This document shows, piece after piece, positions 7,246 to 16,835 of a stretch of 21,084 nt of DNA (its first letter is position 1; the number at the start of each line of letters is the position of its first letter). The notes under the pieces are model-generated. The model saw only the letters and a program-made list of their open reading frames with translations. It was not told the origin of the DNA and searched no databases. The stretch spans positions 1-21,084 of the forward strand of contig JBDHFX010000047.1 in NCBI GenBank assembly GCA_039590215.1, given 5' to 3'. Source of the DNA: CAMYLR01 sp039590215 (GTDB taxonomy: Bacteria; Gemmatimonadota; Gemmatimonadetes; JACCXV01; JAHWKZ01). Both the position numbers and the translations under genes were made by a program.

Positions 7246-8079
7246 TTAGCCGACCCCTCGCATCCCCATCAGCCGCTCCACTCGCGCATCGGTGGCGGGA
7301 TGCGTGCTGAACAGACGGAGCAGCGCCCCGCCTCCACGGAACGGATGCACGATGAACATGTGAGACGTGGCTGGATTTCCCTCCATCGGTACCTGCTTCG
7401 ACACCGCCTCGAGCTTTCTGAGCGCCGATGCCAGAGCGCGTGGCTTGCCGCTGATCTCGGCACCACCCTGATCGGCGGCAAACTCGCGCGAGCGGCTGAT
7501 CGCTGATTTGACGAACATCGCCGCGATCGGCGCCAGCAATACAACCACCAACGTCAAAATGCCGCCGCCGCCACGATTGCGATTGCCGCCAAAGAACAAC
7601 CCAAATCGTGATACGTACATGATCGCACCCGCCAGTGTCGCTGCCACGCTCGAGATCAGGATGTCGCGGTGCTTTACGTGCGCCAGCTCGTGAGCCATGA
7701 CACCCTCTAGCTCATCGCGGTCGAGAATCTTAAGGATGCCCTGAGTAGCCGCGACGACCGCGTGCTCTGGATTACGGCCGGTTGCAAAGGCGTTCGGTTG
7801 ATCCTGGGGCAGTATCGCCACCCGCGGCATCGGCAGTCCCGCGCGCCGCGAGAGATGCTCCACGACTTCGTATAACTCGGGCGCTTCCTCGCGGCCCACC
7901 TCGCGCGCGCGATACATCTTCAGCACGATGCGATCGGAGAAGAAGTACGAAACGAAGTTCATCACCCCCGCCAGAACCAGGGCGATGAGCGCGCCGCCTT
8001 GACCACCGACAAACCCGCCGAGAAACACCAGCGCGAGGGTCAAAACCGCCATTAGGAGGAACGTCTTAAAGGTGTTCAT
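7246..8079 (-). CDS. htpX: Membrane zinc metalloprotease HtpX
   Basis: 277 residues from ATG 8079. Two N-terminal membrane segments (about 6-23 and 28-46) precede the catalytic motif HELAH at 130-134 (His130, Glu131, His134). The third ligand Glu199 lies in [10 protein letters not shown]. Two more hydrophobic segments lie between them, and a glycine/asparagine-rich loop ([10 protein letters not shown]) is near 164-173. HtpX degrades misfolded inner-membrane proteins, often under envelope stress. A GTG at 8124 would add 15 residues, but homologues begin at the membrane-segment ATG. A TATGAT box sits 6 nt before that ATG, which would suit a near-leaderless promoter, though no -35 is visible and a distant AAGGCGG could serve as ribosome site. 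It follows tamB by 51 nt. Confidence 0.95.
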   Translation of the reverse strand: MNTFKTFLLMAVLTLALVFLGGFVGGQGGALIALVLAGVMNFVSYFFSDRIVLKMYRAREVGREEAPELYEVVEHLSRRAGLPMPRVAILPQDQPNAFATGRNPEHAVVAATQGILKILDRDELEGVMAHELAHVKHRDILISSVAATLAGAIMYVSRFGLFFGGNRNRGGGGILTLVVVLLAPIAAMFVKSAISRSREFAADQGGAEISGKPRALASALRKLEAVSKQVPMEGNPATSHMFIVHPFRGGGALLRLFSTHPATDARVERLMGMRGVG

Positions 8080-8130
8080 ATAATGATCATACCGCCTTCG
8101 CGACCCCGCGGCCGTCTTGCCCACGACAGG

Positions 8131-11100
8131 TCAGTAGGAGAACTCCCAGAACAGATCCACCGCGCTCTGTCTCGTCCCAACCGTTGCTTGCAGCGCAAAG
8201 ATCCTCGAAACCTTGTAGCGAATCCCGACCGCTTGCCGGTCTTCCTCACCCCCCACCTCTTGCTCAGCGGTGATGTAGACATCCGGCGTGATGAACTTCC
8301 CGACTCGGAACAGAGTGGCCGTCTTGCCGCTCGTCTCCTCGCGTTGCGAAATCTCGATCGAGTCCAGTCCGACCTCACTCGCCAGCGCGCGCTGCAGCGG
8401 AATCGAAGCCAACGCACCGGTGGCGACTCGCGTCACGGTACCTTTGAGTTGGTCTTGCTCAGATGCCGTCGATGGGTTCGGTGAACCGAAGAGCGCGATC
8501 GCGATGATCTCCGACTTATCGTACGGCGGCGTCGATTCGAGATCGATCGTCGGATTGCTCAGTGTTCCGCCAACGATGATCTGTAGCTCCACGTCGCCAA
8601 CTTGCTCTACGTTCTGGACCGTTCGGGTGGCGACGATGTGCAGGCCAGGATTGAGCTCTGGGGTGCCAAAGAAAAAGACCTCGCCCTCCTGGATCTCGAA
8701 TCGCTGGGCGAACTCCTCGTAGAACCCGCGCAACACCGTGAGCGTGCCGGAGAAGGTCGGCACGTTGGTGCCCGACGACTTGAAGAGCGACAGGTCCCCC
8801 TCGATTTCGATACGCGCGTTGCTGGCGGTAAAGATCGCGTCGTCGGTGACCCGCACCACGAGATCGAGTCGCGTGCGGGTCCACAGCGAAGGCGAACGCG
8901 CCCGCTGTGTGCCCACGATCCCTGGGATTTCCACGTACAACGTCGCTTCATCGAGGTCGATGATCTGTTTTTTGGACTGCTCGGGGAGCCGGTAGATCGC
9001 CTCTTCGACCTCTACTTGCCCGCCGATGAGCGGGCTCGCGGTCGTACCGGTCAGCGTGATCGATCCACCCACCTGGACTTGCTGGCGTCGCTGCTCGAGC
9101 ACTCGCAGCTGTTGCACATCGAGCGCGATGTCGATCGCGCCCAACTGCAGATTCTCCATCTCGATCTCGCCGCTGGCAGCGAACGTGCCGCGCGCACCAT
9201 CGGTGCCGGTGAGACGCTCGATCCGGACGCGATCGTTGTTGAAAGCCACCTGCCCGACGATATCGCGATAAGTGACTCCGGTAGCCGCAACCCGAAATCG
9301 ACCTGCCTCGAGCGTGGCCAGCCCTTCAAAGCGGGGTTCTTCCGTTGTGCCTCTGAAGTCGATTCGCAAATCGACCGGTCCTTGCAGATCGGTAAGCCCG
9401 GGGATGAACGCACCGAGGAGGGACATGTCGGTGTTGCGACCCCTGACGTTCAAATTGATCGGGCGGTTGGGGATCCGATCGACACCAGTGACGAGTGCCA
9501 AATCGATCGGGACCTCGCCCGTTAGCACAATGTCGTGACCCTCGGTAGGCGTGGTGACGGTAAAGTTGACCCGAGCGTTACGATCCGCGTATCCTGCATC
9601 GCCCTGGATCCGAGCAAACCGAAAGCCTCGAATCCGCCCCGCCGACACGTCACCATCGATCGCGATGATCGGCGCCTCGAGTGTCCCACCCAAGCTGCCG
9701 TTAATGGTAAGCTGACCTTCCCAATCGCCGCTCGGTTGACCGGTCATCCGAGCGACCTCGATCAGGTGCAACTGCTCGATGGCGAAATCGAGGTCCGATG
9801 TGCCGGCGGTCAGCGCCATGCTGCCATCGACCTCCACGCTCTGCGCACCCTCGGTGACTCGGAAGGCCTCGAATCGTGCCATGCCACGGGCGATCGTCAG
9901 CCGACTGTCATCGGCCATCACCCATGCGCCATCCGGCGAACTGTGCGCGAACCGCCGGAGCGTAAAAGCAGTGCTCGAGGCTCGGAAGTCGGCCACGCCA
10001 CCGAACCCGGTCGATGATTCATCGAGGTACAGTAGCGTGCCGTCGATGTTCATCAGCCGGTCCCGATAATCGATCTCGATATCACCTGTCTCGGCCGTGA
10101 GGCCGGCGATCCTTAGGTCCTCGAGCGCACCATCGACTTGCATGGCGAAGGCTTCGGTGACGTCTTCTAGGGTCACCCGCCCCGAGAACGAATCCGCCGT
10201 TACGACTCCCAGCTCGAGTTGTCCTGCCCCAACGTCACTGATGACATCAAAGCTGCCATACGTGCCGCGAATCTGGGCGGTCGCTGACGCGCGCCCACCG
10301 AGAAGGGCCCAGTTTGGCCACACGTCTCCGAAACGCCGAGTGTCGACTCGAACGTCGGCCTCCATGATCCCGCCGCGCGACAATCCGAACGCCCCTCGGC
10401 CACGGATCTCAGTGCTCACCATCCGAGCGGTCAGGCTATCGGCTTGGTAGACCCAACCGACAAACTGGCCGCTCGTTTCGGCTGATTCCAAGTTCCACTG
10501 GTACACACTGGAATTCGTCAGCGCCGTCGTCACATTGGCGGCGAGCTCGTCTTCGCGCGTGCCCTGGCCTTCGATCACGTAGCCGCCCGAAAGCGTCACT
10601 TCCACATCGGGCCGACCAATCAACTCACCGATGTCGAGCTCACTGGTGGTCGCTGAAACATTGTAACGGAGCGGTCGACTGGCTCCGACCATCCCATCGA
10701 CTGTAAGCCCACCGGCGGGAGTTCGAAGATCGGCGTCCACGTCCATGCGGCGAGGTGGACCGGTCAACCTCACGCTTCCACTTAGCGGCTGCTCGAACGG
10801 GTACCCGGCCCAATACAACCGGATGTCTTCCGGCACGAGTCGATCGAGCCCCAGATCGAGATTCAATCTGATGCTGGCCAAATCGACCAAAGCACCGGTC
10901 ACGGTCACGACGGAGCCACCGGTATCGATAGTGCTCGCATCGATCACCACGGTCGAATTGGCAATTGGACCTTCGATCCGACCTTTGAACTCAGCGTTGC
11001 CGCTCAACCGAATCGCGGGAAAGAAACGTCGCCACTCATCGAGACCGACGAGCGGAGCATCGATTTCGAGCGCAAGCGAGTCTTGCTCCCCAAACGTGAT

Positions 11101-11868
11101 CTGTCCGTTCGTGGCGATCGTCGAACCCGCAGTTTCAAAGTCGACTTCGTCGACAACAATGCCGCTCTTGGTCCACACCACCTCTCCATCGAGGCGCTGC
11201 ACGTCGAGCACGGGAGCGGTCGTGCGAAAAGCGAGATCATGGAACACGAAGCGTCGCTCCGGACCACCCCTCGACTCGGTAACGATCTTGAGATCCAATC
11301 GGCCATTCAATCCGTGAAGCTCATTCTGGGACCAGTCAAGTAGCGGCCATTCGGTCTCGTCGAGACTGAACTGCACGTCGCCATCGACGAACTCGATACG
11401 ATGAATGTCGATGTACGTGCCCCAGCCGGGCGGGGCGTACGGTAGCCGCGGGGGGCGAGGCTTGAACAGGGTCTTGAAGTTCCAGCGGCCGTCCGGATAA
11501 CGAACGATGTGAATGTCGGGGTTCTCCAACCGCACCTTCGAGAGTGTGATACGACGCTCAAAGAACGGTGCCAGCGCGTAATTAACGATGATCTTGTCAG
11601 CGTCCACCAGTGCTATCCCGTCGTGGCCAACCATCGCGAAATCCTCGAGCACGATCCCGCTGATCATGTCGCCGCTGACACGGCCGACGCGGACTTCACC
11701 GTTCACCAAGTCCTCGAGCTGAGACTCGATCTGACCGCGGACGAAGTCGCCACCCCAGGACGTGCGGAGCCACAGAAGGCCACCCACGATGGTGACCGCT
11801 ACGAGCAGCACGACCACGAGCACGCTGTATGCGGCCCATTTGATGATTCTGCGGACTTTAATAGGCAT
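8131..11868 (-). CDS. tamB: TamB-like AsmA-superfamily translocation/assembly protein (DUF490)
   Basis: 1245 residues. It has an N-terminal inner-membrane anchor (about 9-33, YSVLVVVLLVAVTIVGGLLW), then an opening typical of TamB (ETLSKV-like RITLSKVRLENPDIHI). A very long run of beta-strand repeats follows, and the C-terminal DUF490 domain is at roughly 880-1245, ending in TVGTRQSAVDLFWEFSY, an aromatic C-terminus that fits contact with an Omp85 barrel. TamB proteins span the periplasm; they are linked to outer-membrane protein assembly and to phospholipid transport to the outer membrane. The ATG overlaps the last 11 nt of tamA, so the pair is translationally coupled. The length is close to Proteobacterial TamB. 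No frame breaks are visible across 3.7 kb. Confidence 0.93.
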   Translation of the reverse strand: MPIKVRRIIKWAAYSVLVVVLLVAVTIVGGLLWLRTSWGGDFVRGQIESQLEDLVNGEVRVGRVSGDMISGIVLEDFAMVGHDGIALVDADKIIVNYALAPFFERRITLSKVRLENPDIHIVRYPDGRWNFKTLFKPRPPRLPYAPPGWGTYIDIHRIEFVDGDVQFSLDETEWPLLDWSQNELHGLNGRLDLKIVTESRGGPERRFVFHDLAFRTTAPVLDVQRLDGEVVWTKSGIVVDEVDFETAGSTIATNGQITFGEQDSLALEIDAPLVGLDEWRRFFPAIRLSGNAEFKGRIEGPIANSTVVIDASTIDTGGSVVTVTGALVDLASIRLNLDLGLDRLVPEDIRLYWAGYPFEQPLSGSVRLTGPPRRMDVDADLRTPAGGLTVDGMVGASRPLRYNVSATTSELDIGELIGRPDVEVTLSGGYVIEGQGTREDELAANVTTALTNSSVYQWNLESAETSGQFVGWVYQADSLTARMVSTEIRGRGAFGLSRGGIMEADVRVDTRRFGDVWPNWALLGGRASATAQIRGTYGSFDVISDVGAGQLELGVVTADSFSGRVTLEDVTEAFAMQVDGALEDLRIAGLTAETGDIEIDYRDRLMNIDGTLLYLDESSTGFGGVADFRASSTAFTLRRFAHSSPDGAWVMADDSRLTIARGMARFEAFRVTEGAQSVEVDGSMALTAGTSDLDFAIEQLHLIEVARMTGQPSGDWEGQLTINGSLGGTLEAPIIAIDGDVSAGRIRGFRFARIQGDAGYADRNARVNFTVTTPTEGHDIVLTGEVPIDLALVTGVDRIPNRPINLNVRGRNTDMSLLGAFIPGLTDLQGPVDLRIDFRGTTEEPRFEGLATLEAGRFRVAATGVTYRDIVGQVAFNNDRVRIERLTGTDGARGTFAASGEIEMENLQLGAIDIALDVQQLRVLEQRRQQVQVGGSITLTGTTASPLIGGQVEVEEAIYRLPEQSKKQIIDLDEATLYVEIPGIVGTQRARSPSLWTRTRLDLVVRVTDDAIFTASNARIEIEGDLSLFKSSGTNVPTFSGTLTVLRGFYEEFAQRFEIQEGEVFFFGTPELNPGLHIVATRTVQNVEQVGDVELQIIVGGTLSNPTIDLESTPPYDKSEIIAIALFGSPNPSTASEQDQLKGTVTRVATGALASIPLQRALASEVGLDSIEISQREETSGKTATLFRVGKFITPDVYITAEQEVGGEEDRQAVGIRYKVSRIFALQATVGTRQSAVDLFWEFSY

Positions 11869-13795
11869 CGCCGATCGATATGTGAAACACCCAACGGGGC
11901 AAAAAAGATTCCTCGTCGGATGTCCGGCGAGCGATATCGAACCGGACGGGGCCGATCGGGGTCACGTAGCGCACGCCTGCCCCTGGTGTGTATTCGAGAT
12001 CGGCGAGGGATATCTCGCTCGGATCCTCCCACACGTTTCCGGCGTCGACAAAAGCCACGCCGCGAAGTCGACCGCCGATCGGAAACCTGAGCTCAACGCC
12101 GGTCTCAAACAGTCCGCTACCTCCGATCGGTTCTGGATCCCGTGTCTGACCAAACATCTCGGGGTCGTCTTTGGGTCCCAACTGCCGGCGTTCGTAACCT
12201 CGCACGCTCGTCGAGCCGCCCGCGAACAAGCGTTGGAACAACGGCACGCGTCCTTCGCCGCCGGCATCCGGATCACCTCCGTAGGTGAAGATCGCACCGG
12301 GTAGCACCCTGCCCGCCACCACCCAACCATCGCGAATCTCGAGATAGCGCGTGATCTGAAGCGTGATCTTGTTGTAGGCGTAGTCAGAGGCTGCCGGAAT
12401 GCCAAGCTGATAGTCGAAATCAGCACGGTACCCACGGGTCGGGCTAAACAATGAATCGGTGTTGTCGAACGTCACCCCGAGATCGGTATACAACAGCCGG
12501 CTGGGATTGATGAAATCACGACCCAACTCGGGGACCAGAACGCCGATGTCAAAGTCCGAGAAGTCCGCATGCTCGGCGGTGATTGCGCCGGTGGCGACAA
12601 GAAAGCGACTCAGTCGGTACGCCACACGTCCCGTCGCACCGATGCGCTCGACGGTGTAGTTGTCTTCGGTTTCGAAGCGCAAGAATCCCGACAGACTTAG
12701 GGTCAGGTTGGGTTTTATAAACGTTGGTTGGCGGTAGGTTACGACGGCCTCGCGCTCGAGCCGCGAGTACACGCCGCGGATCTCTAGCTGTCGGCTTTTG
12801 CCGAAGAAGTTTCGGTCCAGCCAGGATCCCTGAACGCGAACGAGATCCTCGGTTCCGTAGCCGATCCCCAACCGAACCACCCGCGTCGCCGCCGGGATCA
12901 CGGAGATCGCTACGTCGACAGTATCGGCCCGGACTGACCCCAGTCTTGGATCGATGGCAACCAGACGAAACAACCCCAATTCGTAGATCCGCCGTTGACT
13001 GTCCAGGATGTCTTGCTGTTCGTAGCGGTCACCGGTGTCGAAAACCAGCTGGGTCCGCACGAGCCCCTCGTCGCTGGCATCGCCCGCGCCGGTGACATCG
13101 ATCTGACCGAAATAGTACACATCACCTGGATCCACGGAGTATGTCACGGTTGCAATCCGTTGAGCCTTGCGGATGCGGTACTCAAGCAACACTTGAGCGA
13201 AGGCGAAACCACGGTTCTTGAACTCACTCTCGAGCATGTCGCGTGAGGTGATCAGATCATCTTCTTTGAAGATCGCACCAGCCTTCATCGGCAGCCGATC
13301 GCGAAGCTCGGACTCGAGATCCTCGCCATCGATGCTCTCAAAGCCCTCCAGCGCGACCGCGTCGACGAGGGTCGGAGCGCCTTCCGACACGCGTAGTGTG
13401 ATGCGCACCTCGCCGTCGCGTGGCTGGATTTCGTACGACTCCAGCTCGAACGCGAAATACCCGTGCCGCTGGTACAGGATGTAGATGCGTTGGAGATCGT
13501 CTAGGAACTGGCGCTTGTCCAACTCGTGTTGCTTGCTCCAAGGGAACGCGCCAGTCTCGGTGGTGAAGATCGCGTTCTTGATCGCGGAACTCGATAACGC
13601 CTCATTCCCAGCGATCTTGAGGCTGCTGACCTTGGCACCGTCCTCGACGTCGTCGATGCAGCACCCTCGATCCTTCAAATCTGCTGGTAGCCGAGGTGTC
13701 TGAGCGATCCCGATGTTTGGAACGGTCAACCACGCCAGGCCAGCCGCGAGGACCGCCCACCGGAGGCTCAAGGCACAGGCCCCCTGAGTCCCCAC
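11858..13795 (-). CDS. tamA: Outer-membrane Omp85-family assembly protein (TamA-like)
   Basis: 645 residues from GTG 13795. A signal peptide (WAVLAAGLAWLTVPNIGIAQ) is followed by three POTRA domains at about 56-137, 143-224 and 228-301. A 16-strand-type barrel runs from about 305 to the end; it contains the conserved loop-6 motif SVRGYERRQLGP and ends in VFHISIGDAY. Three POTRAs plus direct coupling to tamB favour TamA over BamA. The start is uncertain: GTG 13795 has AAGGGAG upstream, but TTG 13771 overlaps the YihY stop as TTGA, has AGGGGG 8 nt upstream and gives a more usual signal peptide (MSLRWAVLAAG). The protein inserts or assists outer-membrane proteins with TamB. Confidence 0.92.
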   Translation of the reverse strand: MGTQGACALSLRWAVLAAGLAWLTVPNIGIAQTPRLPADLKDRGCCIDDVEDGAKVSSLKIAGNEALSSSAIKNAIFTTETGAFPWSKQHELDKRQFLDDLQRIYILYQRHGYFAFELESYEIQPRDGEVRITLRVSEGAPTLVDAVALEGFESIDGEDLESELRDRLPMKAGAIFKEDDLITSRDMLESEFKNRGFAFAQVLLEYRIRKAQRIATVTYSVDPGDVYYFGQIDVTGAGDASDEGLVRTQLVFDTGDRYEQQDILDSQRRIYELGLFRLVAIDPRLGSVRADTVDVAISVIPAATRVVRLGIGYGTEDLVRVQGSWLDRNFFGKSRQLEIRGVYSRLEREAVVTYRQPTFIKPNLTLSLSGFLRFETEDNYTVERIGATGRVAYRLSRFLVATGAITAEHADFSDFDIGVLVPELGRDFINPSRLLYTDLGVTFDNTDSLFSPTRGYRADFDYQLGIPAASDYAYNKITLQITRYLEIRDGWVVAGRVLPGAIFTYGGDPDAGGEGRVPLFQRLFAGGSTSVRGYERRQLGPKDDPEMFGQTRDPEPIGGSGLFETGVELRFPIGGRLRGVAFVDAGNVWEDPSEISLADLEYTPGAGVRYVTPIGPVRFDIARRTSDEESFLPRWVFHISIGDAY

Positions 13796-14676
13796 GTTGG
13801 CTGGACTCCCTTGCGACGATGGACTTGTACGATGCGTGCCAACTCACCACCCAACATGAAAACGATGCTGCTGTAGTAAACCCAAAACGCAACCACCACG
13901 AGGTTCGTGAACGAACCGTAGAATTGCATCAGACGGCCGAAGTTCGACAGGTACGCGATGAAGACCTGCTTCGCCAACTCGAACAGCAAGCTGCTGAAGA
14001 GGGCGGCAATGGCGGCGTCGGTCCGCGGGATCCACCGATCCGGGACATAACGGTACACGAAGTAGAACATCAGATAGGTGATCGTGAACGCCATCAGCAT
14101 ACTGCCCAGCGCCGTCACCCTTGAAAGATCGTACGCTTCCAGCCCCAGAAAGGGGATGCCGTAGTCTTGAACCCACTGCAGGCCAGTCGTCAACGAGATC
14201 GTCGCCACAAACAGCGTGCCCACGATGATGACCATCCTGATATCGTGGATCTTACCCTCGACGATGCCGAGCCGATCCTCGGGTGGAATCTCGAAAACGA
14301 CTTCGAGCACCGTGCGGAGAGATCCAAAAAGGCGGGTCGCAGCCCAGATAAGACCGACGCTCCCGATCAACCCGAGCAAACCGCGATCGTCAACCAGGCT
14401 GGTCAGCAGGGACTCCGCCTGATCACCGGCTAACGGCATTACGCGCTGAATAAACTCGAGGACTTGATCTCGAGCCGCTCCCGAGGACTCTACCAGCATA
14501 CCCAGAATCGAAATGCTGAGCAGTAGCAACGGAACGATCGTGACCAGGACGTTGAACGTGATTCCCGAAGAGAGAAAGAAGATCTGGTCGTGACTGGCCT
14601 TGTGCCAAAGGTTCTTGGCGTAGAACGCCAACCATCGGCCAACGGCGCTCGCACCGCGCCGCAAGTAGGTCATCAT
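13768..14676 (-). CDS. YihY/BrkB-family inner-membrane protein
   Basis: 302 residues with about six membrane helices. It has the family's hallmarks: ASHDQIFFLSSGITFNVLVTIVPLLLL near the N-terminus, GLIGSVGLIWAATRLFGSLR in the middle, and YGSFTNLVVVAFWVYYSSIVFMLGGELA at the C-terminus. These proteins were once annotated as ribonuclease BN, which is now considered wrong; a transport role in the envelope is suspected. Its 3' end overlaps the tamA start by 3 or 28 nt depending on which tamA start is used, so the two are almost surely co-expressed. The start is one of two adjacent ATGs (14676 or 14673). Confidence 0.92.
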   Translation of the reverse strand: MMTYLRRGASAVGRWLAFYAKNLWHKASHDQIFFLSSGITFNVLVTIVPLLLLSISILGMLVESSGAARDQVLEFIQRVMPLAGDQAESLLTSLVDDRGLLGLIGSVGLIWAATRLFGSLRTVLEVVFEIPPEDRLGIVEGKIHDIRMVIIVGTLFVATISLTTGLQWVQDYGIPFLGLEAYDLSRVTALGSMLMAFTITYLMFYFVYRYVPDRWIPRTDAAIAALFSSLLFELAKQVFIAYLSNFGRLMQFYGSFTNLVVVAFWVYYSSIVFMLGGELARIVQVHRRKGVQPTWGLRGPVP

Positions 14677-14712
14677 TCGGCCGACCGTTCGTCCCTTCAG
14701 ATTAACGAGGTG

Positions 14713-14991
14713 TTACCTGCGGCGGCGTCCGCCGATCAGACTCACAATAGACACGAACAGCGCCGCGCCGATGATCGACCAGATGAGCGGAAAGGTGTGG
14801 TCGCCAACCGTGAACGGAATGGGTTCTTGTAGCCTGAACTCCGACTGTGCCCAACCACCCACCAGCGCGCCCACGAACCCAAGCGCGACCGATACCATAC
14901 AGCCGCCGACAGTGAAGCCCGCCATCCCTTGACCGACGGCAGCCACGACCGCGGCCACCAGCAGGAGGAAGAGGTATGCCTCGGTCGTCAT
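14713..14991 (-). CDS. GlsB/YeaQ/YmgE-type small membrane protein
   Basis: 92 residues, three hydrophobic segments (about 5-22, 27-47 and 67-86) with GFTVGGCMVSVALGFVGALVGGW in the centre, the glycine-rich pattern of the transglycosylase-associated/GlsB family. Members are small stress-linked membrane proteins of unknown mechanism. It ends in an RRRR tail. The ATG overlaps the stop of the upstream vWA gene as ATGA (14988-14991), showing translational coupling. The 36 nt to the YihY ATG hold only its likely ribosome-binding stretch (AAGGGA). Confidence 0.8.
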   Translation of the reverse strand: MTTEAYLFLLLVAAVVAAVGQGMAGFTVGGCMVSVALGFVGALVGGWAQSEFRLQEPIPFTVGDHTFPLIWSIIGAALFVSIVSLIGGRRRR

Positions 14992-16835
14992 GGCCCTTCT
15001 CCTTGCGCGGGAAAACTCAAATCTATCTTTGCGGGGCGATCATCTGCAACTGTTATCGGCCCTTCCCAAACCAGTTCGTCGGCTCGCCAAACTCTTGCGC
15101 GATAGGAGCCTGGCCATACCTGGGGGCGTGGAGCATTCATGATAGCCAGGGTGCGGTCGGATAGGTCGAGCACCTCGAGCCTCAAATCCGCCTCGCTCTC
15201 GTCCATCGCCCCGATTAGCTCAATACGCGACAAGCCGCGTTGCTCGATCACAGTCACATCAAACGATTCGACTGTGACGTCTTCTATCGTTCGTCGCGGG
15301 ATCGTCTCGAGCTCGAGCCGATACGTCCCCGGCCTCGCCAATCGTCTCTCACCGCTGGTCAAAGTCCCGTATCGCTCTTCGGTCGTTGGCTCAATGACGG
15401 CGATCTCGACTCCTCTGGCCAAAGTGTCGAACTCGAATACGTCGACCTCGAGGACTCCTGTCTCCGGCAGCTCGACTGTCGTTTCCTGGTCGGGTTCCAC
15501 GACCACCGCTTCAGCTACGTATGGCGGCACACTCCTGACCGTCACCCGATACTCCCCCGCCGGCAGCCGGTGCGCCAAACCAATCGCCAGTGAGTCGGCC
15601 CGACCATGGCCAAACACCGACGCCGGTGTGGCAGGAGCATTCGAACCTGGAGCAACGACCGTGAGCGTACCGCTGCCACCGAGCACGATCCGCGCAGTGC
15701 GCCGTGATCCAATCGCAATCGCTTCGCGTACGGCGAACGAATCACGCATATCCACCCGGATGTCGTAAAGCCCCTCTCTCAAGATCAACGAATCCCTGGT
15801 GCTGGCGAACCGAAGCTCTGTGGGATCACCGGTCTTAGAGATCGAGAGCGGCGCCCGCTGAGGCTGGTTTTCCATATCGAGCAGGTCCACGGTCAGCGTA
15901 CCAAAAGCACGTTCCTCAACAACTGCTGACTCTCCGGGCAGCACGAGCACTCGATCGGCTCTGAACGGAGGTGCGGTTTCGACGACGACGTCGTACATGC
16001 CCGCAGGTACGGCGGCTGGTGGTCCGGAAGCGAAGGCCGCCACCAGCTCTCGTGTCAGTGGTTGGAGAACCCGCACCGGCGCCGAAAACTCGGCGCCTTC
16101 GCCCAGAGCCAACCGCACGTCCAGCAAGCCCAGGTTTCGCAGCACGAGGGCTAGTCGCCGCGCCGCCCGAGGCACGTCAGCCCGCTTCTCGAGCTGGATG
16201 AACGATCCCGACCCCGCCCGGCTCAAGCACCGCAGGCGCTCGATATCGCCGGGCCCCGGATCCAGTGCGACAACGTGAAGTCGCGGTCGGGATGCGTCCA
16301 CTCTTGGCCCCAGCTCGCGCCACATCGTGCAAGCGTCACGTCCACAATTATCAGTGCCATCGGTTATGAGGATGTACGTCATGGCAGCTTCGTCGGCCGC
16401 CTGTTCGAGCGCCGTCGCTAGCGGCGACACACCGAGCGGTCGCAGCTCTGCCAGCGCCGTATCCCAACCCACCAGCGAATCAATTGGCGTGATCAGCCGA
16501 GTAGTGTCCCGGCAGTCGCGTAGCCGGCGATCGCTGCCCGCGCCGTAGACCCTAAGGCCCATCGGCGGAATGACCCCGTCCTCGCCGAGCTGTTCACGCA
16601 GCACAGCCAGAAACTCTTTGGCCACCATCATTTTCTCGACTGCCTCGAGGCGACCGCGCATGCTGCCCGAGGCGTCCAGCACGACCTCGATCGGACCGAT
16701 CGGCGCATCCGTCGCCTGCGTGGTGGCCTCGATGATTCGGGGGCTGCCGCACAACACCAGGAGCGTCGCGGCAGCCGCGACTCGGGTCGCGGTCAGGAGA
16801 TCTTCCGGTATCGAGAGTGGCTGCATTTCGGGCAC
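14988..16835 (-). CDS. Secreted von Willebrand A-domain protein with five C-terminal repeats
   Basis: Up to 615 residues. A hydrophobic export segment (AAAATLLVLCGS, about 20-31) is followed by a vWA domain at about 48-232. It has the metal-ion site DASGSM (54-59) and ITDGTDN (157-163). Four cysteines (108, 164, 169, 203) could form disulfides, as expected for an exported protein. From residue 275 to 608 the protein is built of five units about 74 residues apart, each with a P-x-G-x-Y-D/R-V core, like PEGA or prealbumin-type beta modules. The start is unclear: GTG 16835, ATG 16826, or CTG 16796, which overlaps the zinc-ribbon stop as CTGA and gives the neatest signal peptide. vWA domains bind protein partners; the partner is unknown. 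Confidence 0.8.
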   Translation of the reverse strand: MPEMQPLSIPEDLLTATRVAAAATLLVLCGSPRIIEATTQATDAPIGPIEVVLDASGSMRGRLEAVEKMMVAKEFLAVLREQLGEDGVIPPMGLRVYGAGSDRRLRDCRDTTRLITPIDSLVGWDTALAELRPLGVSPLATALEQAADEAAMTYILITDGTDNCGRDACTMWRELGPRVDASRPRLHVVALDPGPGDIERLRCLSRAGSGSFIQLEKRADVPRAARRLALVLRNLGLLDVRLALGEGAEFSAPVRVLQPLTRELVAAFASGPPAAVPAGMYDVVVETAPPFRADRVLVLPGESAVVEERAFGTLTVDLLDMENQPQRAPLSISKTGDPTELRFASTRDSLILREGLYDIRVDMRDSFAVREAIAIGSRRTARIVLGGSGTLTVVAPGSNAPATPASVFGHGRADSLAIGLAHRLPAGEYRVTVRSVPPYVAEAVVVEPDQETTVELPETGVLEVDVFEFDTLARGVEIAVIEPTTEERYGTLTSGERRLARPGTYRLELETIPRRTIEDVTVESFDVTVIEQRGLSRIELIGAMDESEADLRLEVLDLSDRTLAIMNAPRPQVWPGSYRARVWRADELVWEGPITVADDRPAKIDLSFPAQGEGP

